The notes beneath the pieces were generated by a model. It was not told where the DNA came from and did no database searches. It worked only from the letters and a program-made list of their open reading frames with translations. DNA of 64,000 bases from Naematelia aurantialba (lineage: Eukaryota; Basidiomycota; Tremellomycetes; Tremellales; Naemateliaceae), in the NCBI GenBank assembly GCA_021527695.1, contig JAKFAO010000003.1, positions 1,054,001 through 1,118,000 on the forward strand. Reading direction: 5' to 3'. Positions within the stretch are counted from its first letter, which is position 1, and the number at the start of each line of letters is the position of its first letter. The position numbers were made by a program, and so were the translations under genes. This document shows, in pieces, positions 23,347 through 36,352 of this stretch.

Positions 23347-26300
23347 ATGAAACCTGAGGATGATGCCTTGGTAAGAGCCTCTCCTGTCTTGACAGACAGA
23401 GCGCTAATCCTCCCTTGCCGTCAGGCTCCCTTGAGCCCGCAATTAGTGGCCTGGATTCGGACAGTCGGATCACTATCATTGATCGTCGTCCCCCTGATTC
23501 TATCCACACCACCCTTTCGACTACTGCGTCGATTAGCTACCGCCATCTTCGGAGATCTTGTGCCACTGAGCTCGCTCGTCCCTCCTGAGCCCCCGAGCAA
23601 GGAAGAAATCGAAAACGCCCGCTCAAATCAGGCAGGAGTATGGCGCCAGATCGTCATGGTTATCTTCGCCGTGGCGGAGGTTGGTGTGTGGACAGGCGTC
23701 TTTGGGAGTCAAATCATCGCCGCTGTACACCGCCAGACGAGTACTGTCAACGTTGTGCTCGCAGGACTCATGATCCTAGTCTGGGTAGGTCGGATGATCA
23801 ATCAACGCTGATTCCCGAACAGCTGTATCTCCTGGTGCTCCCTTCAATCCGGGCGCCGTCAACCCCACCATGGTCCGCACTCGCCGTGTACTTCCTGCTT
23901 TGGATTTCGTCGCTTGTCGTATTGGGCATGGCGTGGTACACGCGATCCATATTCGGCCATCTACCTATATGGGCGACTAACTTACGCCTTCTGGCCGAAG
24001 TGGGCAACCTCACTACAACTACCATCCTCGTCCTCGTCATTGGGGGTCTCCATCTCGCTTCTCCGGATGTTCTCGCCCGACTTGTGAGCACAAGACGCCT
24101 TCATCTGCCGACTGACATGTACAGCCCGTCGTTGCGCTCGATGACCAGACCACACTTTTGAGCTGGTTATCCTTCTCCTGGGTCAGCTCGTTCGTCGCGT
24201 ATGGCAACAGCAAGGAATTGGAAGTCGATGACATGCCTAAGATGTCAATGACAAATCAGACCGAGATTTCGTTCGACTACTTCAAAAAGGTCAAATCGCG
24301 ATCACTGCTGTTCCAGATTCTGAGTGCACATCGCCTGGATCTCATGATCGATTTCATCATGTCTTTTATCAGCGTCATATTGAACTACGCTGGGCCATTC
24401 TTCCTGAAGAGAATTTTGTGAGTAGGAAAAGGAGGGGTAACAATCCTAGCGCTTGCTGAGTGTGAATCAGAGATGGCCTGACCGTACGAACTCCAGATGC
24501 AATGGCCAAGGCGTACATCTTTGCCTTTCTGGCGTTTTTATCATCCTGCTTCAAGGTACTTTGACCAGGTCAAGACGACGCTGATGTTCAGGCGTTGTCG
24601 GACGTCATTCATCTATACCACGGGCGACGAGCCTGCGTTCGGATGAAGTCGGAGCTTACCGTGCGTATCTTGTTCTCGCCCAGGCTCATCTGTGGTAGGC
24701 AGCGATCTATGACAAGGCTCTACGGCGCCGAGACGTCTCCGGAGTTGTGGCCGAAAAGGAGCAGGAGCCTTCGAAGGCCGGCGATTCTGGAGACAAGAAG
24801 GACGCGGATAAGAAGGAGGTCAAGAAAGCCAACGCAAACACCGGGAAGGTAGTCAACCTGATGTCGTCGGACGCGCAAAGGTACGCATCGTCGGCTAAGC
24901 GATATGGTCGACTGACAGCTCAGGGTGTCGAATACTGCTGCTGGAGCATACATGCTCTATAGTGCCCCATTCGAGATCGTCGTTGCCTCGGTCTTCCTCT
25001 ACAAGTTTGTTCTCTTCTCCCAGCTCGACGGCACAATTGATGAGAAATTACAGGATTATGGGCCTTTCCGCCTTTGCTGGCATCGTAATTCTACCTTTCG
25101 CCTTCCCATTGAACTCGCTCGTCACCAAAAGAAGCATCAGCGTAAGTAGATTCGCGGCTCTCCAGGGGCTCCCTGATGCTTGCAGATCACTCAAGAGCAA
25201 ATGAAGGCAAAGGACAAGCGAATCAGCGTCATGACTGAACTCATCAGCGCAATCCAATTCATCAAGTTCTTTGCATGGGTGGAACAATGGAAGGCACGAG
25301 CTGCAGAGGCACGACGGAACGAGTTGAAACAGATGATCAGATGTTCGTGAATCTACCTGGAGCCGCGCTGATGCCAATTAGCGTTGATTAATGGCATCTG
25401 GTTCTCTCTTCTGTGGAACCTCACTCCAGTCTTGGTCACATTTGCAGCTTTCTTCAGGCAAGTGAAGTGCATGGGATAGCTCCACATCGACTGATGCGGT
25501 TCAGCTTTATTGTGATCGAAAAGAAAGAACTGACGACATCGGTGGCGTTCACGTCCATTTCATTGTTCACAATGCTGCGGACGCCTCTGAACGTGATCCC
25601 TGCTTTTGTGAGGCTGCGTACCCTAAGGATGACTTGCGCTGTGGCTTACGGGACGCCTAGGTCGTTATGATACTTCAAGCCAAGGTGTCTATAAATCGGA
25701 TTGACGATTTCCTCCACGAGGACGAAGGTGCGGCTTGCTCTCGTGCTGAAAATCTCATCTGGCTGACCAAATTTAGTCCCCGATTGGGTGTCGTCTTTGA
25801 AGTCAACGCCGTCAAGCGAGTCGAACGAACCGTCGAAGATCGGGTTTGAACATGCGACCTTGAAATGGAATGCGGGGGACCAGGCTGTCGACGCAGCGAA
25901 AGCGGATCCTAAGACAGCAGGGAAGCCGGACGCGTCTCAGCCACCATCTGCGACGGGGATAAGCGAGAGCACGGCAGTCGATGGTGATGGGGCTTCGTCG
26001 TCTTCCAGCCCCGAGCCGGTTATCTTTTCCCTCTCGGATCTTTCAGTCGAGTTTCCTGTCGGCAAGCTCACGGTGATTACTGGACCAACTGGATCGGGCA
26101 AGACTGCACTCCTCATCGCTCTGCTTGGCGAGATGAACTTATTGGAGGGCAAAACCTATCTGCCGAAAAACTTCCATCAGGTGGACGAGGCAACTGGTCT
26201 TCGCAACACAGTGGCGTACGCCGCACAGACGCCATGGCTGCAACAAAAGTCTATCAAGGATAACATTTTGTTCGGTGAGAATCTTGACGAGGCTAGGTAT

Positions 26301-29300
26301 GAGGCGACTTTGGAGGCATGCGCATTGTAGGTGGGCAACGTTTGATAACGAAACCCCGTTGATGTCGCTCAGAGTTCCCGACCTGGATGTGCTTGAGGAT
26401 GGAGATCAGACCGAGATTGGAGCCAAAGGTGTATCGCTGAGTGGTGGTCAAAAAGCGCGTGTTGCGTTGGCGAGAGCTGTATACTCGTATACCAAACACG
26501 TTCTCTTGGATGATCCGCTTGCTGCGGTCGACTCGCACACTGCCAAGCACCTGACCGACAAATGTCTGAATGGACCCTTGTTGAAGGATCGGACTGTCGT
26601 GAGTCATTTCCCCAGATTTTCTGAGAGGATATGCCATTTGACACTGCAGATTCTTGTCTCACATCACGTCGAGCTTTTGCTTTCATCGGCTGACTATATT
26701 ATCCGGATTCTCGATGGTCGAATCGACGCTCAAGGTACTCCTGATGAATTACGGTCTGCTGGCGAGCTTGATGGTCTGGTGGCGCTCGAAGAGGCAGAAA
26801 TCGCCAAGGACGAGCCCGTCGTCGCGCAAGAGCAAGTGGGAGACGAGATCGAGGCGGTTGACGAGAAGGATGTGGCCAAGGAGAAGAAGAAGGGTCCGGG
26901 CAAGAAGCTCATTCAAGGTCAGCCACTCCTTTGTTGCGAACTTGAATGAGTACTGATTCATCTCTTATAGATGAGGAGCGAGCGGTTGGAAATGTGAAAT
27001 GGGAGACATATAAACTCTACATCGTCGCAGCGACGTATATCACATGGTTCTGGATGATTATTATGCTCGGTAAGCAATGCTTTTGCCAGATGACCAGATG
27101 CTGACTTGTCCAGTCATCAGTCAATTTTTGGCTATAGGCGAAAGATGGTGGCTCAAGGTTTGGGGAGAGGGTATGCATTACCTGACTGCGAGCGAGCACC
27201 CGCTGATGCGATTATCACAGCTTACAACACTCGCCTGTCCAGCACCATTACCTCCATCCATCCTTTGGTCGCCTTCCCCACTTATCATTCCCATGATTCC
27301 GGTTTGCATCAGCACGTTCTACATCACACTGCGATGAACCAGACCTTCCTTGATACAAGTACATCGGTTTCGACCGCTGCCGCCGGTCCATTTGGACGCT
27401 TGTATGTCGTCCCTTATTGATGGAACACGGCTGATTGTCATCAGCCCTTCAGCCACTTCTCACCCCATTTATTATTTGAGCATCTACGCTGCGTTAGGTG
27501 AGGAGTAACGTTGTGTATCTCCTGTCCCTGCGCTGAGGCATTCCGGCTTCAGTAACGCTCGAGCCAGTGGTATCGGTCATTGCGAACGGCGTCAGCAGCT
27601 GGGGGCAGTACAGAGCCGCAAAGTAAGCCTGCGTGATACGGGCGAACGAGCGGTCCAGCTGACTTGGTAGGAACATCCATGATCGCTTGTTGGCGCATGT
27701 TCTACGGGGTGCGCCTCAAACTCTCTGGCAGTCCAATGCGAGCCGACTAACTCTTTGCAGCGACTATCAGATACTTCAACGTCACACCTCTTGGTCGTAT
27801 CATCAATCGCTTTACACGAGGTGAGGTCTCGCTTACCCCTCGTGTGGGCGCGGCTGATTTGAGCAGACATTGAGACTATCGATGGCAGCTTGAACCAGAG
27901 CATCCAGATAGTTGTGTGGTACTTTGCAAGTCTCGTCAGTGCGATTGTAAGTCAATCTCACGGAAGAGAGTTGAATGGCGCTCACGTGATGTCAGGTCGT
28001 GGTGGCCGCTATCGTGCCATGGTTCTTGGTGCCCGCCGCGATTATCAGCTATGTGTATTGGCATTATTCGGTTCTCTATGTTAGTCGATTGTACCTCCTC
28101 GACTTTCCTGGCTGATCCCAATAGCTGAAAGTCGGGCGAAGCCTGCGACGTCTGGAAGCAACGGTACGTTTAAGCTCCACTAAATGCTCGCCACGGAGCT
28201 GATTGTGTAACAGCTTAAATCTCCCATCTTGTGAGTTTGCGGATTTCCCCAACACCCAAAGCCCTACCCCCACACCGCTCGCCGTAGGCTGACGGTTGCA
28301 GCTCTGGCTTTGCAGAGGTATTGGATGGCATTGTTTCGGTCAGAGCATTCAGTGTTGAAGCCCGGTTCATGACGACTCTCTGTGATCAAATGGACAAAGC
28401 CAATCAGGCATTCTACTACTACTGGGTGAGTGGCTTGTGCGATGTAGTATGAGTTGATTGCTGAGATCATGGCAGATGATGAACCGTTGGGTATGCTCGC
28501 TCCAAACCGTGGGGGATGTAGCTGATGTCCACAGCTGTTACTTCGCTTTGATATCCTAGGTGCCTTCTCGACTTTCCTCACCACATTGTTCGCACTCAGC
28601 GGTGCTGTTCCTGCCGGCTCGGCCGGTATGGCTATTTTGAGCTCCCAATCATTCGTTATGGGATGCTATTGGGTCTCTCGATTTTGGGGTCAACTAGAGA
28701 TGGACTTCAATTCCGTCGAAAGGGTACAAGAATACCTCAACCTCCCTCAGGAACCATCTGCCGTAGCCTCATCGGCCCGACCACCCGCCTACTGGCCATC
28801 CACGGATAGCGGTGACCATTTCTTGTCGGTTCAAGAACTGGAGATCAAGTATGCGCCAGACCTGCCTACGGTCTTTAAGGGGTCGTTTGAGATCAAAGCG
28901 GGTGAGAAGGTTGGATTGATTGGTCGCACGGGGTCGGGAAAGTCGACTTTGGCTATGAGCCTGCTACGCTTCGCGGACCCTTATTCGGGCAAGATCGTTC
29001 TGGATGGGATTGATATCACTACAATCGGTGTCGATGATCTAGTAAGTCTACTTCCCTTTAGGGGTAGGCGCAGAACGCTGACGCCGCGTAGCGATCTAGA
29101 ATTACATACATTCCTCAAGGTCGGTTGGTGTTCAGCGAAAGTCTTTCACGTCAAGCTAACACGTTCCTAGATGCCGTACTATTCTCTGGTACTGTCCGTG
29201 ACAATCTTGATCCGTTCAACGAGCACACCGACGAAGAACTTTTGGACGCTCTGATTCGAGTCAACCTAGGCCCGTCGGACACGCCGGGCCCAAGCCGATT

Positions 29301-29976
29301 GGTCAGCCGGACTGCTTCGACAAACCGCCTGACAAGTCTCGCGGCCGAGGAGGATGGCGAACCTGCGGCCGAGTCGGCGACGCCTACGTTGCGCGGTGGA
29401 GGCAAGGCGACGATCACTCTGACTACGGATGTTTCGGCGGGTGGGAGCAACTTTTCCCAAGGGCAGCGTCAGCTCATCGCTATGGCGCGGGCACTCTTGA
29501 GGCGGTCGAATTTGATTGTGCGTCTTTCTTCTTGATGTTGTCTTCGGTGTGGATGCTTCGGGCTACAACCACTTTCGGGGGGATTTGGGAAATCGTCCTC
29601 CAGGCAAATGGGAGCTGCAACTGACAGTCATCTAGATCATGGATGAAGCTACGGCTTCAGTAGACTTTGCGACCGACGAGGCTATCCAAGCGGCAATCCG
29701 CAGCGAGTTCAAGAGCTCCACGCTGCTAACTATTGCGCATCGTCTCTCTTCGGTGATCGACTACGATCGACTGCTGGTCTTGTCTGATGGCAAGGTGGCC
29801 GAGTTTGACACGCCCATCGTAAGTCAACCTGGACGGTACATAGGATCCGGGCTGATGGTATTTATCAGAACCTGCTCAAAAAGGAAGGATCATTGTTCAA
29901 GAGCCTGTGTGAAAAGTCTGGCAAGTACAGGGAGTTGTACAGAGCTGCCGAGAAGAAGGAGAATGGCGGTACTTGA
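23347..29976 (+). CDS. ABCC (MRP-type) ABC transporter
   Basis: ATP-driven export or vacuolar sequestration of organic anions and conjugates; YBT1/BPT1/VMR1-like by overall layout, substrate unknown. The start is ATG 23347. An N-terminal membrane domain (TMD0-like helices at about 23440-24100) precedes TMD1 (24300-25700). NBD1 has Walker [12 protein letters not shown] (about 26080), signature [16 protein letters not shown] (about 26430) and Walker [13 protein letters not shown] (about 26500). The residue after Walker B is Asp instead of the catalytic Glu, as is usual in ABCC NBD1. TMD2 is split by many introns (27000-28700). NBD2 has [17 protein letters not shown] (about 28925), [19 protein letters not shown] (about 29450) and MDEATASVD (about 29640). 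The last exon ends [10 protein letters not shown] with stop at 29974-29976. A Lys/Glu-rich linker in TMD1 (24745-24850) and one after NBD1 (26800-26910) are variable regions. Confidence 0.9.
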
Positions 29977-30060
29977 GGCTATGTCCATTAGTCTTTACGT
30001 TTCGGTAGATGCCTTTAGAATCTGCTGCATCTTTTCTATGAATTTCGCATGCAACGTTGC

Positions 30061-30085
30061 GCTTGCTTGCTTGCTTGCTTGCTTG
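30061..30085. repeat. (GCTT)n microsatellite
   Basis: Six GCTT units lie about 85 bp after the ABC transporter stop, in its 3' flank. Confidence 0.9.
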
Positions 30086-30354
30086 TCGTCGACGCTTCGA
30101 CCCACTCGACTAAGAGTGTTCTTGCCTTGCAACGCGATTGCCAAGGCGACGCCGGTTGGGTGCCTGGAATATTCCGTGATTTTGCCGACTCTTGTCTTGA
30201 AAAAAAGCTCTTCTCAACCTGCACCTCGAGTAGACTAATCTGATCACTTCTGGCTGGACAGACAGCGTCGACCCCCGTCACCAGGCTCATCGCAGCTCTA
30301 CGAAACCAACAGCCATCACGAATAGCACAGTGTGTTTCTTCAAGCCGAGGCAAG

Positions 30355-32914
30355 ATGCATCTAACCGACGCGATCAATGCCCGCTCGGCCCCGTTCCACA
30401 CGTACGAATTCTTCCCTCCGCGCACCGAGGCAGGCTTTGTCAACCTCCTCGACAGGGTGCGGCGCCTCGCAGCAGCTCCACTACCACCGCCATTGGCGGT
30501 CAGCATCACATGGGGTGCCGGGGGCAGCACGGCCGAGCGGACGATGGAGCTTGCAGAGCAGGTAGCCAAGCTGGGGGTGGAGGTGGTCTTGCATTTGACT
30601 TGTACCAACATGGAGAAGGACAAGGTCGACAAGGCCCTGCAAGTGAGTCGGCGTCATTCGTCTCTCTAGACCGCACGCGCCTTGAGGATGGAACCTTCCT
30701 CTCCTCTAGACTCAAAGACTCGATTCTGGTCTCTGGAATCGAACACTCTCGCGGTGCTGGGTGCTTTGCGTGTGGTGGGCATGAGCAGTGCTGGGTGCTT
30801 TGCATGTGGTGGGTATGAGCAGTGCTGGGTGCTTTGCGTGTGGTGGGCATGAGGAGCGAAGCACTGACGCGCGCAGAGAGCACGCGCCCTTGGGATCCAG
30901 AACGTCCTGGCCCTGCGCGGCGACCCCCCTCGAGCCGAGGAATACGCCATCTCTCCAGACCCAACCCCCGACTACTTCACCCACGCCGACGACCTCGTGC
31001 GGTACATCCGCGCGCAGCACGGCGACTACTTTTGTATCGGCGTCGCGGGATATCCTACCCCGCACCCGGACTCTGAGAACGCAGAGGACGACCTCTACTG
31101 GCTCAAGGTCAAGTGCGATGCTGGAGCGGACTTTATCATCACCCAGCTGTTCTACGACGTCGAGGGGTTCGAGCACTGGGTGCGCACATGTCGGGACAAC
31201 GGTACGTGCTTGCTTTCTGTCCCCGGAATGCGTGATACGGCGATACGCGATACATGCACGAAGAGCAGGAAACGCAAGCTAACAACAGACAGGCATCCAG
31301 CTCCCGATTATTCCTGGTGTCATGCCGATACAGAACTTTGCGTCCTTTAGGAGATTGGTCAACCTGACGTCATGTCCAGTACCCGAGGACATCATGGCTG
31401 CGCTCGAACCTATCAAGGTGAGTCAGAATGAACCTCTGAGCGGATATTATGGGTGGGTTTAGCTCAAGCCGCAGTCCGACGACGCTGCGGTCAAGCGTTA
31501 CGGCGCACAGCTGGCGACCGGCATGGTCCAGCGCCTCGTGTCTTCCCGCCTGGTCCCTGGCGTGCATTTCTGCACACTCAACCTGGAGAAATCCGTGCGC
31601 ACAATCCTAGAGAATCTCGGGTGGACGTCCGAGTCGTCCAACACGGTCAAATCGTCCCCACTGCCACGCCACAACCAGCTCATCGAGGACGACGCGGACG
31701 CATCGCAAGGCGTCTCTGCACACAGCGGTGCGAGCCTGCCGGTCAAGCAGATGAGCGCGCTCTCCATCTCTCCGTCCGAAGCGAGCCACCTGGCCGAATG
31801 GGGACTGACCAACCATGCATTGCCGCCTGCGCCAAAGAAGGGTCTTGGTAACTCGGCGGCTGCACCACAGGCACCATCAGGCGAAGACAGCTGGGACGAG
31901 TACCCTAATGGCCGGTTCACGGACGTCCGAAGTCCGGCGTATGGCGAGATTGACGGCTGGGGCAGTGGTCTGAAGATCACGGCTGCACAGGCGTTGCGTG
32001 ACTGGGGCACGCCTACCGATGCGGCACAGCTGTCTGACCTCTTTACGCGATACCTCGAGTCGGATCCCTCAGCGCCGACAACGCCGTTCTGCGATCTGCC
32101 GCTCTCGGACGAGTCGGCGACGATTCTGCCCCACCTCGTCAGACTCAACTCGCCCACGCAGCAATATTGGACAGTCGGGAGTCAGCCAGCAGTAGACGCA
32201 GCACACAGCGAGGATCCAGTGCTCGGCTGGGGCCCGCGAGGCGGATACGTGTTCCAAAAGGCATACGTCGAGTTTTTCGTTCGGAGAGAGCAGGTGGAGC
32301 GAATACACGAGCGACTGAAGAAGCGCGCCGACGGGCAGATCAGCATGTACGCAGCGAACAAGCAGGTACGTTGAGCCCCTGCACCCCTCGACCCAAACAA
32401 GGCATTGAGCCGCGTACGGAGCATGGACCGTGCGGCACAGCAGGGCGCGGAGATGGAACGTGCAACGTGCAATCGTGCAACGTGCAACGTACAACGTACA
32501 ACGTGGAACGTGGCTGACGAGGTATGCAAGGGCGAGTTTGTGACGAATACCCTCAAAGACGCAGTCAACGCCGTGACGTGGGGCGTGTTCCCGGGCCAAG
32601 AGATCGTGCAATCCACCATCATCGAGGAGGAGTCGTTCCGCGCCTGGAAGGTCAGTCCACTACTGCGCCACAACCTGTGCTCTTGTGCAATGACGCTTGC
32701 GCGCGTGAAATGAAAGGAAAGGTAGCTGACAGACGGACAGGAGGAGGCATTCGATATCTGGACCGAGTGGTCGTTGTTGTATCCCAGGCTGTCCCCGGCC
32801 CGCAAGCTCTTGGAAGGCATCGCAAGCGAGTGGTGGTTGGTCAGCTTGATACATCACGACTACAAGGCCCCCGAAGCCTTGTGGACGTTTTTGCTCGACG
32901 AGGCCGCGGCATAG
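30355..32914 (+). CDS. Methylenetetrahydrofolate reductase
   Basis: Flavoenzyme reducing 5,10-methylene-THF to 5-methyl-THF for methionine synthesis. The start is ATG 30355 ([20 protein letters not shown]). The [10 protein letters not shown] block and [18 protein letters not shown] near 30505 are family hallmarks. A 240-nt intron with a minisatellite follows, then [10 protein letters not shown] (about 30900), [39 protein letters not shown] (about 31105) and [14 protein letters not shown]. The C-terminal regulatory domain of eukaryotic MTHFR runs from about 31520 and includes [19 protein letters not shown] (about 32227). The last two exons encode EESFRAWK and [15 protein letters not shown], ending FLLDEAAA. 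A roughly 130-residue Ser/Pro-rich segment separates catalytic and regulatory domains. Confidence 0.95.
30754..30854. repeat. 34-bp minisatellite, 3 copies, in an MTHFR intron
   Basis: Three 34-bp units with core GCTGGGTGCTTTGCGTGTGG differ at a few positions. They lie in the first long intron of the MTHFR gene. Confidence 0.85.
32452..32512. repeat. CAACGTGCAA decanucleotide-like array in an MTHFR intron
   Basis: Six or seven imperfect units built on GTGCAACGTG / GTACAACGTA / GTGGAACGTG sit just upstream of the exon encoding [16 protein letters not shown]. Confidence 0.8.
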
Positions 32915-33151
32915 AAGCGCATGAGCAGACTGAAGCTGTAGAGCCGCTGTTGGGCGAGTAAACCTCATTCATGGGGGATTGGGGATGTTGCGCAGGTGAA
33001 AGTGGGAATTTGGCATGTTGCGTTTTGTGATATATAGACGAAGCGGCAGCTATCAGTCGGAATTGCATACATCGTACATATGCATCATCACAACCTGGCA
33101 TGACATCTCGACGCATTTGGCTCCCATAGGGCAGACGCAGAGTGCCCCCGT

Positions 33152-34288
33152 CTAGTCGTCGTCGCTATCTGCGGCCTCTGCCTCGGCAGCCCTATCCTCC
33201 GCCTGGGCAGCTTCGTCCCGCTCGTGTTCGGCCGCATTCATACTGGCCAGAATGTCGACCTCGCCCCCGCCGCCCGCTTCCTTGCGCATCGCTTGTAGGC
33301 GCTGCCCTACCAGAGGTCAGCATCGCGCCCTCGTTTGGGGACTAAGGAGGAGTTTGGTGTGATTGAGCATATCAAATCGCAAGCAGGAAGATCGGAGACA
33401 GAAACCAACGAACAGCACGTGAGAGGGATGATTGCGACACGGGAAGCAAGGTGAACAGGACAGAGAGGAAAGAAGAGAGTGAATCGGAAGAAAGGAGAAG
33501 GAAGAACAATGAACACGGGACACACGGGACACACGGACAAGTGAGCAAGGGAAGAGAGAGAAGAAGAAAAGAGACGAAAGGACAAAGAAGCGAGGCCTCA
33601 CGGAAGATGGTGGCAATCGCTTCATTGGTCTTGCGTTCCAGCTTGGCCATGCGATTCGTCATATCCCGCTTCAAATCCCAATTCGCCCTCCGGGGCTGAA
33701 TGTTGAACAGGTCCTATCGGGGTGTTAGCATTTAGATCTCCCGTTTCCCAAAGAGAACGAGCAGGCCATTATCTGTTTCTTGAAAGGTAAAGGAAAACAG
33801 GGGGAACAGGGGGCAAGGACACTCACGAGCTCCTCCTTGCGCTTCTCCTCGTCTTCACGGATAATCTGCTCGGCCAGCCCCTCGACCGCATTCTCAACTG
33901 TATCCTCCCCTGCTTCGCCCGCCTCGCGTTTGCGATGTTGGCGGGTTTCTGGGTCGTAGTTGCGCTGCTTGAACGTGAAATGAGAGCTGGAACCCACTCG
34001 TAAGCCTCAATCCCCGCTCACCGCTCCAGTGGGCTGGCACACGGTGTGCAGGACATCGGATGCAACAAGCGGTATGCCGGGATAGGCATAAGAGACACAT
34101 TGGATACGTGGATACGTGGGTACGTGTTCTGGCAGGTTTAAAAGGAGGGAAGGGGAGAGAGACAAGACGAGGTCAACTCACGGTCCGCCGTTGGCGCCGT
34201 CGCCAGCCTCGGCAGCCTGTTTACGCTTCCGCAGAGCGATCAGCCGCTCTTTCCGTGCCACAGAAGTAGCTGCCAAGTTTGTCTCCAT
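33152..34288 (-). CDS. CWF18 / CCDC12 pre-mRNA splicing factor
   Basis: Small protein of the activated spliceosome (Prp19/NTC-associated). The start is ATG 34288 (METNLAATSVARKERLIALR), matching the CCDC12 helix RRKERLKALR. Then come HFTFKQRNYDPETRQ (about 33975), NIQPRRANWDLKRDM (about 33690), a coiled-coil MAKLERKTNEAIATIF (about 33630), and a last exon QRLQAMRKEAGGGGEVDILA ending in an acidic tail (AADSDDD). The intron before the last exon is about 280 nt and pyrimidine-rich on the sense strand. The start lies 202 bp from the divergent PET100 start. Confidence 0.85.
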
Positions 34289-34490
34289 CGTGGTTGGCGA
34301 GTACCAGGAGTAGGCAAATATCACCACGAAGAGTTGCAAGTTCCAACAGACTGCTCGTCGTAAACTAGACCGACTGTACCACTGGGTAAACCGTGGGAGA
34401 GCTCCTGGTTCGATCTCTTCTACATTACGCGTACCAGACAGCGATATCGGCAGCTCGTTTGGTAGAGGCACCGGAGTACGGATCGACAAG

Positions 34491-35543
34491 ATGGGCGGCC
34501 CTAATCGTATGTTCAGTGCACTCTCCAAGATGTCCATCTCGGAAGACCAACGCGAGCCAACGGGATGCCCACTGAACGATTGCGGCAAGCAAGCTGACAC
34601 CACTCGTAGTTGAAGTCTTCAAGTTTGGCTTTTACATGTTCTTCCCCATCTACGCCATGTTCAAGTTTGGTGACCCAGAATGGTACGTAGCGGTGTTTCT
34701 GGCGGTCGCCAATGCCATCTTGCCCTCTCCTCTCTTCTCCACCTCAACGGCCAGGGCTCCTTTCGCCTCCCTTCCCTGCGCATCACATAGGCGGGGCGAG
34801 GCGATCATGCTGTCATGTCGGTCCTACGCGATCATACTGTCATGAAACTAGCACTGAGATGATATACAGGTATGAGACGTACGTGCAGCCGTACAAGGAT
34901 ATGCTGTACCCGCCACACGAGGCAACCAACGTGAGTGTCGCACACAGCGCGACTTGCTTTCTACCGCGCCTCGAGTGTTCGAGCCTTTCGTCTCTCGTGC
35001 AAGCCTCTTTCAACCTGGACTTCTCTCCTACCCTCCCTCTCTCCTTCGTACCAGCTCTCCCATGACCCTTCTTATCTATTCCTCCTTGATCTGTCGACAA
35101 CGACACTAGCGCTCGACCGTCACCTCAGACTCAGGCCGGTTCCTACTCCTCGCACCACTCTCGTCCAGCCCTATACCACAGCCAGTGCTCACCTCACTTC
35201 TCGTGAACCACCTACATCCATGCTCCAGCATACCTATCCGTTTACCACCAACCTCGCTGACCAACTGCCACAGCAAGCACCTCGTAATCCAACAGAGCTA
35301 AGAGAAGCCATCGACAAACTGCGCGACGAGATGCGCCAAAAGGCGGCCGCACGAAAAGCCCATTCGCTCGAGCCTGCGTCCCCTTCCCCTTCCCCTTCCC
35401 CTGCCCAGACACTACCTGAAGCATCTCACGACGCAGCCACTGGGGCAGCAGCATCTACTGGAGCGGTGGCGCAGGAACTGGAACGTGTTGGCGCTGGATC
35501 GGGGTGGGTTGCGGGACACGGTAGGGGGGAGAGACTTGTCTAG
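34491..35543 (+). CDS. PET100: PET100-like cytochrome c oxidase assembly factor
   Basis: Mitochondrial inner-membrane chaperone for complex IV assembly. A 16-nt first exon (MGGPN) is spliced to LEVFKFGFYMFFPIYAMFKF, together giving the conserved PET100 start MGGPxLExFKFGxYxxFPI and its single membrane helix. Further exons encode DPEWYETYVQPYKDMLYPP (to 34931). After an intron of about 340 nt, the last exon begins APRNPTELREAIDKLRDEMR, the PET100 C-terminal helix. A Ser/Pro/Ala-rich tail of about 60 residues extends it beyond the usual length of about 110 residues. The long intron is pyrimidine-rich on the sense strand. Confidence 0.85.
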
Positions 35544-36352
35544 CACCTGTTTGTGGTGGAGAGGAAATCGAAGGAGTAGGCGAAGGAAGGAAGATGAGAG
35601 GAAGAAGAAGGAAGAGGAAGGAAGAGGAAGGAAGAGGAAGAGAAAGAGGAAGGAAGAGGAAGAGAAAGGAAGGATAAAGAGCAAGGAAGGAAGAGCAAGG
35701 AAAGAGGAAGAAAGGAAGGAAGGAGGAAGATACAAAGGGGGGCAGAAGGGTGCAGAAGACAAGACAAGGAGGAAAGAGGTGGAGCAGAAGACGTCCATTT
35801 CACTGGGGTATTCAATGTATCATCGCCATAGCATGCACAGCCAGCTCAGTCCCATTCCGCTTGCCTAGCCGCTCGTCTTGCTACTGTGTTTGTCCGCGAA
35901 AGAGCTGCCAGAAGCCTCTGGAGTATCATCGTTCCCATGCGTAGAGACGGGGAACACTCCTCGGTAGCCGCCCTGCGGAGCTGAAATCGTACTACTTCAT
36001 CCCACTTAACCCGCGTGGCGGAGACAGTGCATGCCAAGATATGGAAAGTGAATGCGATTCACAGACATTAGACGAAGACCACGTCGCAGATACGCGCAAC
36101 GGAAGACGGAGAACGGAGAAAGGAGAACGGCAAATGGAAGAACAGGAAAGACGAATCTCATGCAGGATCATTTCTTCTCCCAAGTCTAGATGACGATGCT
36201 GATGCAGCATCTACAAACAGGGTTACCCTCCCTCCGCATATCCGTTTTGGCCTCCTTCCGCGCCGCCGACATTCCCACGACGACGATGACATTGGCGAGA
36301 GACGAGAGGATGCAGGAAGAAGAGAGTGGTTTAGGTGGGCCGGTAGAGGGGA
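35544..36352. other. Convergent intergenic with purine array
   Basis: No gene is recognised between the PET100 and eIF4A stops. The left part is dominated by a GGAAGA/GGAAGAGGAA array (about 35568-35790). Near 36100-36130 short GGAGAACGG units recur. Confidence 0.6.
35568..35790. repeat. GGAAGA-rich purine tract
   Basis: Over 200 bp almost free of pyrimidines on the plus strand, made of GGAAGA, GGAAGAGGAA and AGGAAGGA units. It lies just past the PET100 stop. Confidence 0.9.

Noticed and set aside
26000..26620. Loss of catalytic Glu in ABC transporter NBD1
   Set aside because: Asp after Walker B in NBD1 is the normal degenerate site of ABCC transporters.
30754..30854. CRISPR-like array
   Set aside because: Units are directly adjacent with no unique spacers, inside a fungal intron.
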